Positions 1 to 8,060 of a stretch of 33,718 nucleotides of DNA are shown here, in pieces (position 1 is the stretch's first letter; every line of letters begins with the position of its first letter). A program made the position numbers and the translations under genes. The notes under the pieces are model-generated. The model did no database searches. It saw only the letters and a list, made by a program, of their open reading frames with translations, and was not told the DNA's origin. Origin of the DNA: Bordetella parapertussis (lineage in GTDB: Bacteria > Pseudomonadota > Gammaproteobacteria > Burkholderiales > SG8-39); contig CAMAWC010000040.1 in assembly GCA_945861875.1 (NCBI GenBank), positions 1 through 33,718 on the forward strand, written 5' to 3'.

Positions 1-847
1 TGATGATGATGATGATGATTTTGCTGCAACTGATGAGTCCCTCGGCGACGATTTCCGGAACCTCCAGCCAGCGAAATCCACGATAGGCCATTACACCCAC
101 CAGGAGCGCAACGGCAGCCGAGAGTGCGGCGGCTTCGCTGACGGTGACCAATCCTCCGTAGATACCCACCGCGACGATCACCGGCACGGAAAGGGCCGGC
201 AGCGCCTTTACGTTGGCGCGAACAAACTCGCGCCGCCCCATGGCGGGCTCCTTGGGATAGCCCCTGCGGTAGCCATGGATCACCGACCAAGTGGCAAAGA
301 CCAGGGCCTGCAATACCCCCGGCACGACCCCGGCCAGGAAAAGCCTGGGCACCGACTGCTCGGCAACAAGAGCAAAGAGGATCATCGGCAGGCTGGGGGG
401 TATGAGGATTCCAAGCGTTCCCGAAGCGGCGATAAGCCCGTATGTGAAGCGCTTGTCGTAGCCGCGATTGAGCATAGGCGGGATCAGGACAGTGCCCATT
501 GCGAGGGCCGTGGCGACACTTGAGCCGCAAATCGCGGCGAATATCGAGCAGGCCAGCACACATACGATGCCAAGGCCGCCGCGCACTCGTCCCACCCAGA
601 CTGCGGCGAACTCGACCAACGCCAGTGCTATGCCCCCGCGTTCCATAAATACCGCCGCCATGACAAAAAACGGTACCGCCAGCAGCGTGGAAGAGTTGAT
701 GTCGTTGAGCATCTGGGTTGCGAAGCCAATGGCCGGCTCGGCGCCGACAAAAAACAGGACCATCGAGGTAATGCCCAGCGCCAGGAACACCGGAAGGCCG
801 ATGACCAGGAGTGCGAGGAAAAGTGAAAGGGAAATCGCGACCGTCAT
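1..847 (-). CDS. dctM: TRAP transporter large permease DctM, partial (C-terminus off the window)
   Basis: Large membrane subunit of a tripartite ATP-independent periplasmic transporter, the ion-coupled permease that moves the acid delivered by DctP. The reading frame is open from an ATG at 847 to the window edge, about 282 residues of a family that usually has about 425. It begins MTVAISLSLFLALLVIG and is a chain of hydrophobic segments. It carries the DctM landmark GILIPPSLP, with the IPPS element, followed by an LFALVAEQS stretch. The start overlaps the dctQ stop by four bases (ATGA), so the two are probably translationally coupled. The last residues before the edge are a run of Ile encoded by a GAT trinucleotide repeat, which may be an assembly-edge artefact. 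The family call is firm; the substrate is not visible. Confidence 0.9.
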   Translation of the reverse strand, partial: MTVAISLSLFLALLVIGLPVFLALGITSMVLFFVGAEPAIGFATQMLNDINSSTLLAVPFFVMAAVFMERGGIALALVEFAAVWVGRVRGGLGIVCVLACSIFAAICGSSVATALAMGTVLIPPMLNRGYDKRFTYGLIAASGTLGILIPPSLPMILFALVAEQSVPRLFLAGVVPGVLQALVFATWSVIHGYRRGYPKEPAMGRREFVRANVKALPALSVPVIVAVGIYGGLVTVSEAAALSAAVALLVGVMAYRGFRWLEVPEIVAEGLISCSKIIIIII

Positions 848-1341
848 GCGTCGTGACCGGAGCGAATGCTGAAAGTTCGCGGATTGAAGTGAAAGGCGAG
901 GCGATACAGCCGGCGCAAGTACCATGCGGCGCTCAGCGACATTCCCACCGGAAGCGATGCGTAGAAAAACCAGATGGGAATCGATGAGCCGGTAACGCTG
1001 CGTTCATCCAGGGAGAACGCGTCGAGGGCGACAACGCCGCCAAACCATGCGACGACTGCGCAAAAGAAAAAACCCAGAAGGCAATTCAGAATTTCAACCC
1101 GGCGTTGCAGGTGTGCGGGCAGCAATCTGACAATCACGTCGGCGCGGACGTGCTTGTCCTCCTGCACCAGCAAGGCGACGGCGAGGAATGTCCCCCAGGC
1201 AATCAGGTAAATCACGACCTCCTCGACCCAGACCGAGCCGAGTTTTGGCAGTAAATATCTCTCGGCCATTTGCCAGCAGGCCATCGCGAGGGCGGCTATG
1301 CCCAAGGCGCCCACCAGCCTGCGGGTGAGGTTGTGGAGCAA
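844..1341 (-). CDS. dctQ: TRAP transporter small permease DctQ
   Basis: Small membrane subunit of the TRAP transporter, which pairs with DctM in the inner membrane. The 165-residue protein has four hydrophobic segments, roughly residues 8-22, 40-60, 88-110 and 122-145. It carries the typical DctQ pattern VEEVVIYLIAWGTFLA in helix two. The start used here is a TTG five bases after the dctP stop, without a clear ribosome binding site; a GTG nine codons further in is an alternative. It lies between dctP and dctM in the usual P-Q-M order. Confidence 0.88.
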   Translation of the reverse strand: MLHNLTRRLVGALGIAALAMACWQMAERYLLPKLGSVWVEEVVIYLIAWGTFLAVALLVQEDKHVRADVIVRLLPAHLQRRVEILNCLLGFFFCAVVAWFGGVVALDAFSLDERSVTGSSIPIWFFYASLPVGMSLSAAWYLRRLYRLAFHFNPRTFSIRSGHDA

Positions 1342-1345
1342 GGTA

Positions 1346-2365
1346 TTACTTGAAGGCCGCGGAGAACTGTTTTATGAATTCCGGCGTAATGCGCGTTTCC
1401 TTGGCCAGATCTACTGTCGACAGCAGCATCGCTTTCTGGGCCGCAAGCTGTGCCTCCGCTGGCCGAACGAGTTTTATGCCGTTTTTTTCCATTTCAATGG
1501 CGGCCGCATCGTCGGATGCTTTTGAAGCTTTTCGACCTTCCGGGCGAATTTCGGCCCAACTGTCCACGAGGAGCGTTTGCAGTTCAGGCGAGAGTTTTTT
1601 CCAGAAGACGGCACTGACCATCGGCACGTAAAACGCATAGTGCATTCGGTTCAGGTAGGCATGCTTGATTCCGGCATCCCAGAGCTTGGCGGAAACAACA
1701 CCGTCGTTGCCGGTGACCACCGCGTCAAATGTTCCCGCATTGAGCGCCATTGGTACATCGGGCCAGGGCGCCTGTACCGGACTGGCCTTGAAGGCACGCA
1801 CAATCGCCGCCGTACCCGCGCCGCCCGGGATCCGGACTTTTAACCCGGCAAGGTCCTCAATGGTATTGATCGGCTTTGAGACGGAAAGTACGTGCGATGG
1901 CGCATGCCCAAACCACTCACCAAGCACTTTGACCTGGAATTTGCTTTCGACGCTGGCGCTGATTTGCCTGCCCATTTCGCCGTTCAGCATGGCGTACAAC
2001 TTGTCCTCGGACGCGCCATAGACGAGGGTGGAATCGAAAATGTCGAGATTGGGGTCGAGGCTGCTGAGAAACCAAGTTGCCGGGCAGCCCATTTCCAGGC
2101 TGCCTTGACGAAGGGCGCGCGGGACGTCGCGATCCTTGAACAGTTGGCCGCTGTGCATGACCTCGACTTTTATGGCGCCTTTCGCGCGCTGATTGACCAG
2201 GTCTGCGTAACGCTGCATGAACTTTGCCCGGTTGTGCGTCCCGGCCACGTCCACGGAGATACGCATTTTCAATTCTTCCGCGCTGGCGTTTCCGGCAACA
2301 AACGGGATACAGGCAGTGCCTGCCAGAAGGCGCGAGAACTCGCGCCTGGAAATGTTGTTTCCCAT
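1346..2365 (-). CDS. dctP: TRAP transporter substrate-binding protein DctP
   Basis: Periplasmic solute receptor of the TRAP system, 339 residues, the normal size for the family. The N-terminus has a Tat-like export signal, SRREFSRLLAG at residues 6-16, with cleavage likely after the AGNASA region near residue 29. The family's ligand-binding arginine is probably R178 in LKVRIPGG, which in characterised DctP proteins salt-bridges the substrate carboxylate. This supports an organic acid as ligand; the exact acid is unknown. The ATG is preceded by a very good AGGAGG site. It lies 36 bases downstream of the FAD dehydrogenase and directly before dctQ, so it probably belongs to the same operon. Confidence 0.92.
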   Translation of the reverse strand: MGNNISRREFSRLLAGTACIPFVAGNASAEELKMRISVDVAGTHNRAKFMQRYADLVNQRAKGAIKVEVMHSGQLFKDRDVPRALRQGSLEMGCPATWFLSSLDPNLDIFDSTLVYGASEDKLYAMLNGEMGRQISASVESKFQVKVLGEWFGHAPSHVLSVSKPINTIEDLAGLKVRIPGGAGTAAIVRAFKASPVQAPWPDVPMALNAGTFDAVVTGNDGVVSAKLWDAGIKHAYLNRMHYAFYVPMVSAVFWKKLSPELQTLLVDSWAEIRPEGRKASKASDDAAAIEMEKNGIKLVRPAEAQLAAQKAMLLSTVDLAKETRITPEFIKQFSAAFK

Positions 2366-2401
2366 GCTTTCCTCCTGTGGTGGAATTGGAGCCTCGCCGC
2401 G

Positions 2402-3823
2402 CTATCGCGCGGTCTTGGTCTTGTTGCTTGCGACGAATTCCGCGGCCAGTAGCCCGGTGACAAAGGCTTTGATCAGCCCGCCAACATATCCGGCGTTGGT
2501 GCCGCCTTCCAGACCGCCGGACGCCGAGCCGGCCGCGAACAAGCCCTCAATAATGCCGCCGTCTTTGTGCAGTACGCGGGCGTGCTGATCGATCGCGGGC
2601 CCGCCCATGGTGTAGGTGATGCCCGTGCACATGGGTACGGCGTAAAAGGGCGGTTTGACGATGGGGAGCGGGGTATAGCGGGAACTGGTGCGCTGGACCG
2701 TGAGTTTCTCCAGGGTTCCTGCCGAGAGTGCCGAGTTGTATTCGGCCACCGTTCGGACGAGCTCAGCTTCCGCTATGTTCGACTTGCGCGCCAATTCCTC
2801 TATCGTGCCGGCCGAAAACATGGTCGCATTGGCATTCTTGATCGTCGGGTTGGGCGCGGGCGGTACGCGCATGTCGGCTGCGGGTCCCGTCCAAATGGTT
2901 TCGTCGAAAATAACGAAGGTATCCAGGGGGTTCTGTCGTTTGGCAATCGCGTTTGCGACATTCACGCCGCTAAGGCCTTCATCGGCAAAGCGGCGCCCGA
3001 GGTTGTCCACGGCAATGCCGGTCATGACCATTGCATCCAGGTAGGGATGCGGCCAGAGCTGGTCGTTGTGGAAGGCGTCTATGGAAAGCGGATGGCCGTA
3101 AAAACTGTCCATGCCTATGAGTTTTGCGCCGGCCGCCTCGGCCATGCGCAGGCCATCGCCTTGCCCTGTGCCGGCGTTGCGCTGCATCACTTTATCGGCC
3201 TGGGGGGAGACGAACCGTCTTACAAGTTCCTTGTCCGCCTGAAAGCCACCGTCTGCGATAACCACGGCCCCGGCGGACAGGGATTCACTTTTTCCGGCAC
3301 ATTCGAATTCGACGCCGTTGCACCTGCCGGCTGACATCTTGAGGCCCGTGGCGCGGCAGCCTTCACGTATGTCCCCACCGAGATCGTGAAATTTCTTGGC
3401 AAGACGTTTGAGCGTGTCGTCAGGTCCGCGGCCCTTCCAGTCGAGTCCGGGTTGGCCGCGCCGTGGCGGCGCCATGATCCACTGCCGCCCGGGATGGTCG
3501 CCGAGCCGGATGAATTTGACCTCATGCTCGCGCAGCCATTTGACCGCCGTCGCCCCGTAGTTCGCAAACACCGGGGCGAGGTCCTGGTTGGGCAGTCCCG
3601 CGGTCAACTCCTTGATGAGCTTGATGAGGTGGTCGGGCTTGGCGCATGGGTCGTCCATTCCCATGTGTATGTACCCTCCCGAATAGCGCGAGTTGCAAAG
3701 ATACTCGGCGCCTTCGCCCCTTTCGAGCACCGTGACCTTGAGTCCCAGTTCCGCAGCGCGCAGCGCGGTTGTCAAACCGGCAAACCCGGCCCCGATTACG
3801 ACGATGTCCATGGCGGTGTTCAT
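2402..3823 (-). CDS. FAD-dependent dehydrogenase, fumarate reductase/TcuA/KstD-like flavoprotein
   Basis: Probable flavoprotein oxidising or reducing a C-C bond next to a carboxylate or ketone. The frame can be extended upstream to 3955, but homology-like sequence begins at MNTAMDIVVIGAG. An ATG at 3823 overlaps the stop of the upstream small gene by four bases, so I use that start, giving 473 residues. The FAD-binding GAGFAGL motif is at residues 11-17, ADGGF lies mid-protein, and the C-terminal FAD motif AAGSASGGLEGG is present. This architecture is shared by fumarate reductase flavoproteins, tricarballylate dehydrogenase TcuA and 3-ketosteroid dehydrogenases, and sequence reading alone does not choose among them. 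There is no signal peptide. Its place between a Bug receptor and a TRAP system suggests it acts on the imported acid. Confidence 0.85.
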   Translation of the reverse strand: MNTAMDIVVIGAGFAGLTTALRAAELGLKVTVLERGEGAEYLCNSRYSGGYIHMGMDDPCAKPDHLIKLIKELTAGLPNQDLAPVFANYGATAVKWLREHEVKFIRLGDHPGRQWIMAPPRRGQPGLDWKGRGPDDTLKRLAKKFHDLGGDIREGCRATGLKMSAGRCNGVEFECAGKSESLSAGAVVIADGGFQADKELVRRFVSPQADKVMQRNAGTGQGDGLRMAEAAGAKLIGMDSFYGHPLSIDAFHNDQLWPHPYLDAMVMTGIAVDNLGRRFADEGLSGVNVANAIAKRQNPLDTFVIFDETIWTGPAADMRVPPAPNPTIKNANATMFSAGTIEELARKSNIAEAELVRTVAEYNSALSAGTLEKLTVQRTSSRYTPLPIVKPPFYAVPMCTGITYTMGGPAIDQHARVLHKDGGIIEGLFAAGSASGGLEGGTNAGYVGGLIKAFVTGLLAAEFVASNKTKTAR

Positions 3824-4044
3824 CGCGGCAGCAACATGTCGGCGATAAGCCTGGCGAGGTCGACCAAGACCATCACCAGGAAACCAACAATCATGCCGAG
3901 CAGCGTATAAACCGCAGCGCCGACAAGGCTGGATATTCCCTGCGCCACAGACCAAATGCTAATGGCCAGGGAAAGTACAACACAAAGCAAGGCGCACGCT
4001 GGGCCAAACTTGATGAACAGACGGACATATCTATACTCGTTCAA
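3820..4044 (-). CDS. Small two-helix membrane protein
   Basis: A 74-residue protein I do not recognise. It has two hydrophobic helices, about residues 9-31 and 38-64, separated by a short polar turn. It starts at a TTG supported by a CAGGAG ribosome binding site six bases upstream. Its TGA overlaps the ATG of the FAD dehydrogenase (ATGA), which argues that it is a real gene translated together with that enzyme. A role as membrane anchor or quinone-side partner for the flavoprotein is a guess from position. Alternatively it may be a small transporter accessory, since the operon also encodes uptake proteins. Confidence 0.7.
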   Translation of the reverse strand: MNEYRYVRLFIKFGPACALLCVVLSLAISIWSVAQGISSLVGAAVYTLLGMIVGFLVMVLVDLARLIADMLLPR

Positions 4045-4128
4045 TCTGGGCTCCTGGGTAAATGAAAACCGGTCCTTCTATGCGGGATCCGTGTCGGGAG
4101 AATGCGAGCGGCACGGCAGGGCCGGATA

Positions 4129-5097
4129 CTATTCCATTTTGATCTTGGCGGCGTCCATCAGGGCAGCGTTTCGCTGCCCGAATGTTTTCATCAGATTGGC
4201 AAGGCCCTCCGGCGAGGAGTCTTCCGTCGGGATCAGTCCCATGTTCAAAATGCGCTCACGGATGTCCGGTTCGGCAAGAATTTGCGCAATGGCGCGTTGC
4301 AGGCGATCAACAACCGGGCGCGGAACGCCGGCGGGCCCCGCCAGGGCAAACCAGCTTTGCACATCAAACTGCGGCACACCCAGCGCCTCGCCGACGGTGG
4401 GCACATCCGGCATGCTAGGCAGCCGTTTGGGGGAGGTCACGGCGAGGACGTTTACCCTGCGCTCCTTGTGGAATGCGAGCACCGTCACCGGTGTGACAAC
4501 GCCAAGCGCAAGGTGACCGCCAAGAACATCGCTTGCGATCGGCCCGCCGCCCTTGTAGTTCACATTGTTCAGCTTGATTTTGGCGTCTTGCGCGAGCGCT
4601 GCCGCCCCCAGGTACGTTATGACCTCCGAATTGCCGATCGCCAGCTTTTCCGGATTTTCCCTTGCGTACTGCACCATGTCCTTGAGCGTGGCAAACGGCA
4701 GTTGCTTGGCCGAGACAATGACCAGCGGGGCGAAGACCATGTTCGCGATCGGTGTGAAATCGTTGATGGGATGGTAGGGGACATTGGCGACCAACTTGGG
4801 CGCCAGCACATGTGTGCCCGGGACCAGCAGCAGGGTGTAACCGTCCGGCTCGGCCTTGGCTACGATGGCCGCGCCTATGGTGGCCACCGCGCCGGGCCGG
4901 TTTTCGACGATGAACGACTGTCCGAGCATGGCTCCGAGTCTTTCGGCTATTGGGCGCGCCACGCTGTCTGCACTGCCACCGGGTGCGAACGGCACCACGA
5001 TCCTGACCTGCTTGGATGGATAGGTCTGCGCCAGCACAGGCTGCGCCAACACCGACAAGGCGATAAGCAATGTCCAGAAAAGATTCATAGTACGCAC
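4129..5097 (-). CDS. Bug/TctC-family periplasmic substrate-binding protein
   Basis: Extracytoplasmic receptor of the Bug family, which is greatly expanded in betaproteobacteria and usually binds small carboxylates or related metabolites. It has 322 residues with a signal peptide ending near PVLAQ at about residue 23. The family pattern YPSKQVRIVVPFAPGGSAD follows directly, then [13 protein letters not shown] and the NYKGGGP element. The start is a GTG at 5097 four bases after GAGGAGG; an ATG at 5088 is possible but lies 13 bases from that site. It is the first gene of the minus-strand operon. No tctA/tctB genes are near, so it may be an orphan receptor or sensor. The ligand is unknown. Confidence 0.9.
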   Translation of the reverse strand: MRTMNLFWTLLIALSVLAQPVLAQTYPSKQVRIVVPFAPGGSADSVARPIAERLGAMLGQSFIVENRPGAVATIGAAIVAKAEPDGYTLLLVPGTHVLAPKLVANVPYHPINDFTPIANMVFAPLVIVSAKQLPFATLKDMVQYARENPEKLAIGNSEVITYLGAAALAQDAKIKLNNVNYKGGGPIASDVLGGHLALGVVTPVTVLAFHKERRVNVLAVTSPKRLPSMPDVPTVGEALGVPQFDVQSWFALAGPAGVPRPVVDRLQRAIAQILAEPDIRERILNMGLIPTEDSSPEGLANLMKTFGQRNAALMDAAKIKME

Positions 5098-5189
5098 GTT
5101 TCCTCCTCGATAATGAATTCACTCTTTATTTTGCGGGCCGCCGGTTTGCAAAGCTTGCCTGAGTCAAACGTGTGAGATTCGACGGCGCC

Positions 5190-5210
5190 CAGGTGCGGCG
5201 AATGCACCTG
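5190..5210. promoter_or_regulatory. Inverted repeat in divergent promoter region, candidate operator
   Basis: A perfect 7-base inverted repeat, CAGGTGC, seven bases, then GCACCTG. It lies between the Bug-led minus-strand operon and the plus-strand mmgE gene. A 21-bp dyad of this shape between divergent catabolic genes fits a dimeric repressor or activator site. No regulator gene is adjacent, so the protein that would bind it is unknown. Confidence 0.4.
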
Positions 5211-5351
5211 CCAAGTATTCTTGAGCCCGGATACTAGCGCATAATGGCGGCGGTGTTCCCAAATAAAAAGTCCTGGTTGTCCGCAAAAGCTGGTCGCTGC
5301 CGGGGTCCTGCAAACCAGCAAATCCGGCGTCTCCAACCGGGGCTTTCTGAC

Positions 5352-6695
5352 ATGTCACTCGCCCGCGCATTTGCCCAACATAACAACGCCATCGATATCG
5401 GCAACATTCCGCCATCGGTTGTGGACAAGGCGCGAACCTGCCTGATTGATTACCTGTCATCAACCATGGGCGGGCAGGATTTTCCGATGTCCCGGCATGC
5501 GCTGGCACTGGCCGCCGCGGAGCCCGGCGATTGCACCGTCCCGGCTTCACGTATAAGGACATCGCTGCACCAGGCCGCGTTCACCGGGGCGGTGTTGAGT
5601 GGCGCCACCTCGCAGATCGACACCCATCCTGAGAGTGCCAGCCATCCCGGCAGTGCCATCTGGCCGGCCTTGCTGGCGCTGGGCGAAGCGCAGGACCTCG
5701 ATGGCGCCGACTTGCTTGCCGCGGGCATAGCCGCTTACGAAGTGAGCGGCCGGCTCGGGCGGGCAATATTCGGCGGAGGCGGCGCATTCAAGTTTCGTCC
5801 GACCGGGGTTCTGGGGCCGGCCGCCGCGGCCGCCGGGTGTGCGCGCCTGCTGCGTCTTGATGAGGAGCAGGCGACGGCGGCCATTTGCATTGCCGCCAAT
5901 ACTGCGGCCGGCCTGATGGAATGGGCGCGTGGCGGCACCACCGAGCACATGTTTCATGCCGGGTTCGCCGCACGAAACGGCATCACGGCCGCATTGCTTG
6001 CGCGCGCCGGTTCGCGCGCGACCGAAACGACGCTGGAGGGACCGAAGGGCTTGATTGCAAGCTTTCGCGATGTGGCCCGCGCCGCCATTGCCGCGGAGGG
6101 GCTCGGTACTACGTTCGAGATCGAGGCCATTCAACACAAGCAGACCCCCGCCTGCCTTTTTGTGCAGACCCCCTGCCAGGCTGCGCTTGGCATTGCGGCC
6201 AATCCGGCCTATGCGCCGGAGCAGGTGAGGCAAATCCGCGTCCACGTATGCGCGCCGGCGATCGCCTATCCCGGTTGCGATAACCCGGGGACCATTAGTG
6301 ATATTCAGGCAGCACGCCTGAGTATCCAGTTCAGTGTTGCCGCGGTTCTTGGGCACCGGCGCATCGCGGCTGAGAATTGGCGCGATTTTTCCAATCCTGC
6401 CGTTGCCGGTCTTTCTTCCAAAGTGGTGTTGCAGGAAGAACCACGCTTTAGCCGGCGATTCCCGCAGGCGCAGGGGGCCTTGATCGAGGTTGAACTCGAT
6501 AATGGAAGGACGCTGGCGGTGGAGCAGGAGGACCTGCGTGCACTTGGCCGGCCGGAACTCTCTGATCGTCTTCGTGCCTATGCGCAGGCTTCCCTGGGCT
6601 CCGCGCAAGCCGATGTGCTGGCGGGCTTGGCCGAGGGAATCGGTGCCGGGTCGCGGGTGCGCGGGCTAATGCAGGCGGCGCGAATGCGGGATTGA
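5352..6695 (+). CDS. MmgE/PrpD family protein
   Basis: Member of the 2-methylcitrate dehydratase (PrpD)/MmgE family, in which characterised enzymes dehydrate or isomerise tricarboxylates. The frame could begin at 5244, but the first 36 residues are unlike the family. The ATG at 5352 (MSLARAFAQHN) gives 447 residues, close to the family norm, although no strong ribosome binding site precedes it. Family features include DYLSSTMGG near residue 35, the SQIDTHPESASHPGSA segment, the RPTGVLGPAAAAA stretch and EWARGGTTEHMFHAGFAARNG. It lies divergent from the flavoprotein/TRAP operon. Together with that operon it suggests catabolism of a tricarboxylate-like or branched acid. Without prpB or prpC nearby I do not call it prpD. 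Confidence 0.87.
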   Translation: MSLARAFAQHNNAIDIGNIPPSVVDKARTCLIDYLSSTMGGQDFPMSRHALALAAAEPGDCTVPASRIRTSLHQAAFTGAVLSGATSQIDTHPESASHPGSAIWPALLALGEAQDLDGADLLAAGIAAYEVSGRLGRAIFGGGGAFKFRPTGVLGPAAAAAGCARLLRLDEEQATAAICIAANTAAGLMEWARGGTTEHMFHAGFAARNGITAALLARAGSRATETTLEGPKGLIASFRDVARAAIAAEGLGTTFEIEAIQHKQTPACLFVQTPCQAALGIAANPAYAPEQVRQIRVHVCAPAIAYPGCDNPGTISDIQAARLSIQFSVAAVLGHRRIAAENWRDFSNPAVAGLSSKVVLQEEPRFSRRFPQAQGALIEVELDNGRTLAVEQEDLRALGRPELSDRLRAYAQASLGSAQADVLAGLAEGIGAGSRVRGLMQAARMRD

Positions 6696-6771
6696 TCGGC
6701 GACCAGCTAAGTGTGACGTGAGATTACGCTGGTTCTCGTGCTGATTTAAGCCCGGTGTGCGGCCTTTTCAG

Positions 6772-6801
6772 TTGACTGACCGGATGTCAATCGAATACAT
6801 T
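6772..6801 (+). promoter_or_regulatory. Candidate sigma-70 promoter for the decarboxylase-like gene
   Basis: TTGACT at 6772-6777, then 18 bases, then TACATT at 6796-6801, inside the 245-base gap before the 6941 gene. The -35 element matches the consensus at five of six positions and the -10 element at four of six. It would give an untranslated leader of about 130 bases. Short motifs like this arise by chance. Confidence 0.3.
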
Positions 6802-6940
6802 GGTCCCGGGTGCCCGGGGTAATACCGCGCTGCGCCCCCGGCAAAAAAGCAGCTTGCCAGCCGATTGAAAATACCATGGGTTTGCTGACGCATCCTACTT
6901 TGTCCTTCGGGGCATATTGCTTACTTATTACGGGAATTCC

Positions 6941-7933
6941 ATGTCAAAGCTAAAACTTACGATGGCGTGCTGGGACTACGACCGCACGCGCTCTTTGGCT
7001 GAAGGCAGTATCACGCCCGACGGCATTGATCTGAACTATCTGTCTCTCCCGGTGGAAGAGACGTTTTTTCGCATGCTGCGCAACCAGGAATTTGATTGCG
7101 CGGAAATGTCGCTGTCTTCCTACTGCGTTTCGCTGATGCGCGAGAAGCAACCCTTTGTTGCCATCCCGGTCTTTCCATCGCGCATGTTCAGGCACAACTC
7201 CATCTATGTCTCGACCAAAAGTGGGATTCGCGAGCCCAAGGATCTGATCGGCAAGAAAATCGGTACACCCGAGTACCAGATGACGGCGCCGGTGTGGATC
7301 CGCGCCATTCTCGAGGATGAGTACGGTGTCGACCACACCAGCGTGGAATACCACACGGGTGGAGAAGAGGAGCCGGGGCGTGACGAGAAGCTGAAGCTCG
7401 ACCTGCCGCCTGCGGTAAAAATCCGCCCGATCGGACCGACGCAGACACTGGCCAAGATGATAGTCACCGGCGAGATCGACGCAATGCACTCGGCGCGGGC
7501 GCCGTCCACGCTTTATTCGCACCCGAAGGACGTCAGGCGTCTGTTCGAGGACTTCGAGCAGGTCGAGCGTGCGTATTACCTGAAGACGCGCATCTTCCCC
7601 ATCATGCACACACTGGTAATCCGACGTGATGTCTATGAGGCCAACCGCTGGATCGCGCAGTCGCTCTACAAGGCTTTTGTCCAGTCGCAGGCGCGCACCT
7701 ATCAGGGCCTGAAAGAAATCGCGGCGCTCAAAGCGATGTTGCCGTGGCTGATTGCGCACGTTGAACAGCTCGAGCGCGACTTCGGGCCCGATTGGTGGGC
7801 CTACGGCCTGGAGGCCAATCGCCACGTCCTGGAGACTTTCCTGCGCCACCACCATCGCCAGGGGCTGTCCAAGCGCCTGCTCAAACCGGAAGAGTTGTTT
7901 GCGCCGGAGACCTTCGAGGGGTTCAAGATATAG
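6941..7933 (+). CDS. 4,5-dihydroxyphthalate decarboxylase-like protein (PBP2-like fold)
   Basis: Resembles the 4,5-dihydroxyphthalate decarboxylase (Pht5) group, whose members share a type 2 periplasmic-binding-protein fold and often annotate as ABC substrate-binding proteins. I start at the ATG at 6941 (MSKLKLTMACWDYDR); a TTG eight codons upstream is the only longer option. That gives 330 residues, the usual Pht5 size. Recognisable elements are DYDRTRSL near residue 12, EMSLSSY, IPVFPSRMFRHNSIYV and IGKKIGTPEYQMTAPVW. No signal peptide is visible, so a cytoplasmic enzyme is more likely than a periplasmic receptor. Many environmental members have no shown activity, so the reaction is inferred from family only. 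Confidence 0.78.
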   Translation: MSKLKLTMACWDYDRTRSLAEGSITPDGIDLNYLSLPVEETFFRMLRNQEFDCAEMSLSSYCVSLMREKQPFVAIPVFPSRMFRHNSIYVSTKSGIREPKDLIGKKIGTPEYQMTAPVWIRAILEDEYGVDHTSVEYHTGGEEEPGRDEKLKLDLPPAVKIRPIGPTQTLAKMIVTGEIDAMHSARAPSTLYSHPKDVRRLFEDFEQVERAYYLKTRIFPIMHTLVIRRDVYEANRWIAQSLYKAFVQSQARTYQGLKEIAALKAMLPWLIAHVEQLERDFGPDWWAYGLEANRHVLETFLRHHHRQGLSKRLLKPEELFAPETFEGFKI

Positions 7934-7992
7934 GATGATGAATGGCTGGAGATGCCCGATTGGCGGGCGTTTTCAGCTTATTGCCTCGTAAT

Positions 7993-8030
7993 GTCATTGC
8001 GAGAAGACGAAGCCGACGAAGCAATCTCGT
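7993..8030. repeat. GTCATTGCGAG / CAATCTCG dispersed repeat
   Basis: A short element beginning GTCATTGCGAG and ending GCAATCTCGT, with a GACGAAG-rich middle. Its ends are partly complementary (ATTGCGAG against CAATCTCG with a bulge). Elements of this sequence type are scattered through many proteobacterial genomes. Only this copy was seen in the window. Confidence 0.55.
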
Positions 8031-8060
8031 GGCGCGTGTGCGCGACTGGCCCCTCATCGC

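Noticed and set aside
3824-3955. Upstream extension of the FAD dehydrogenase by 44 codons
   Set aside because: The extension overlaps the coupled 74-aa gene and is not family-like; the ATGA overlap at 3820-3823 gives a better start.
5196-5215. Possible sigma-54 promoter on the minus strand (TTGGCAGGTGCATTCGC)
   Set aside because: The GG and GC dinucleotides are spaced 11 rather than 10 bases apart and the -12 element is poor.
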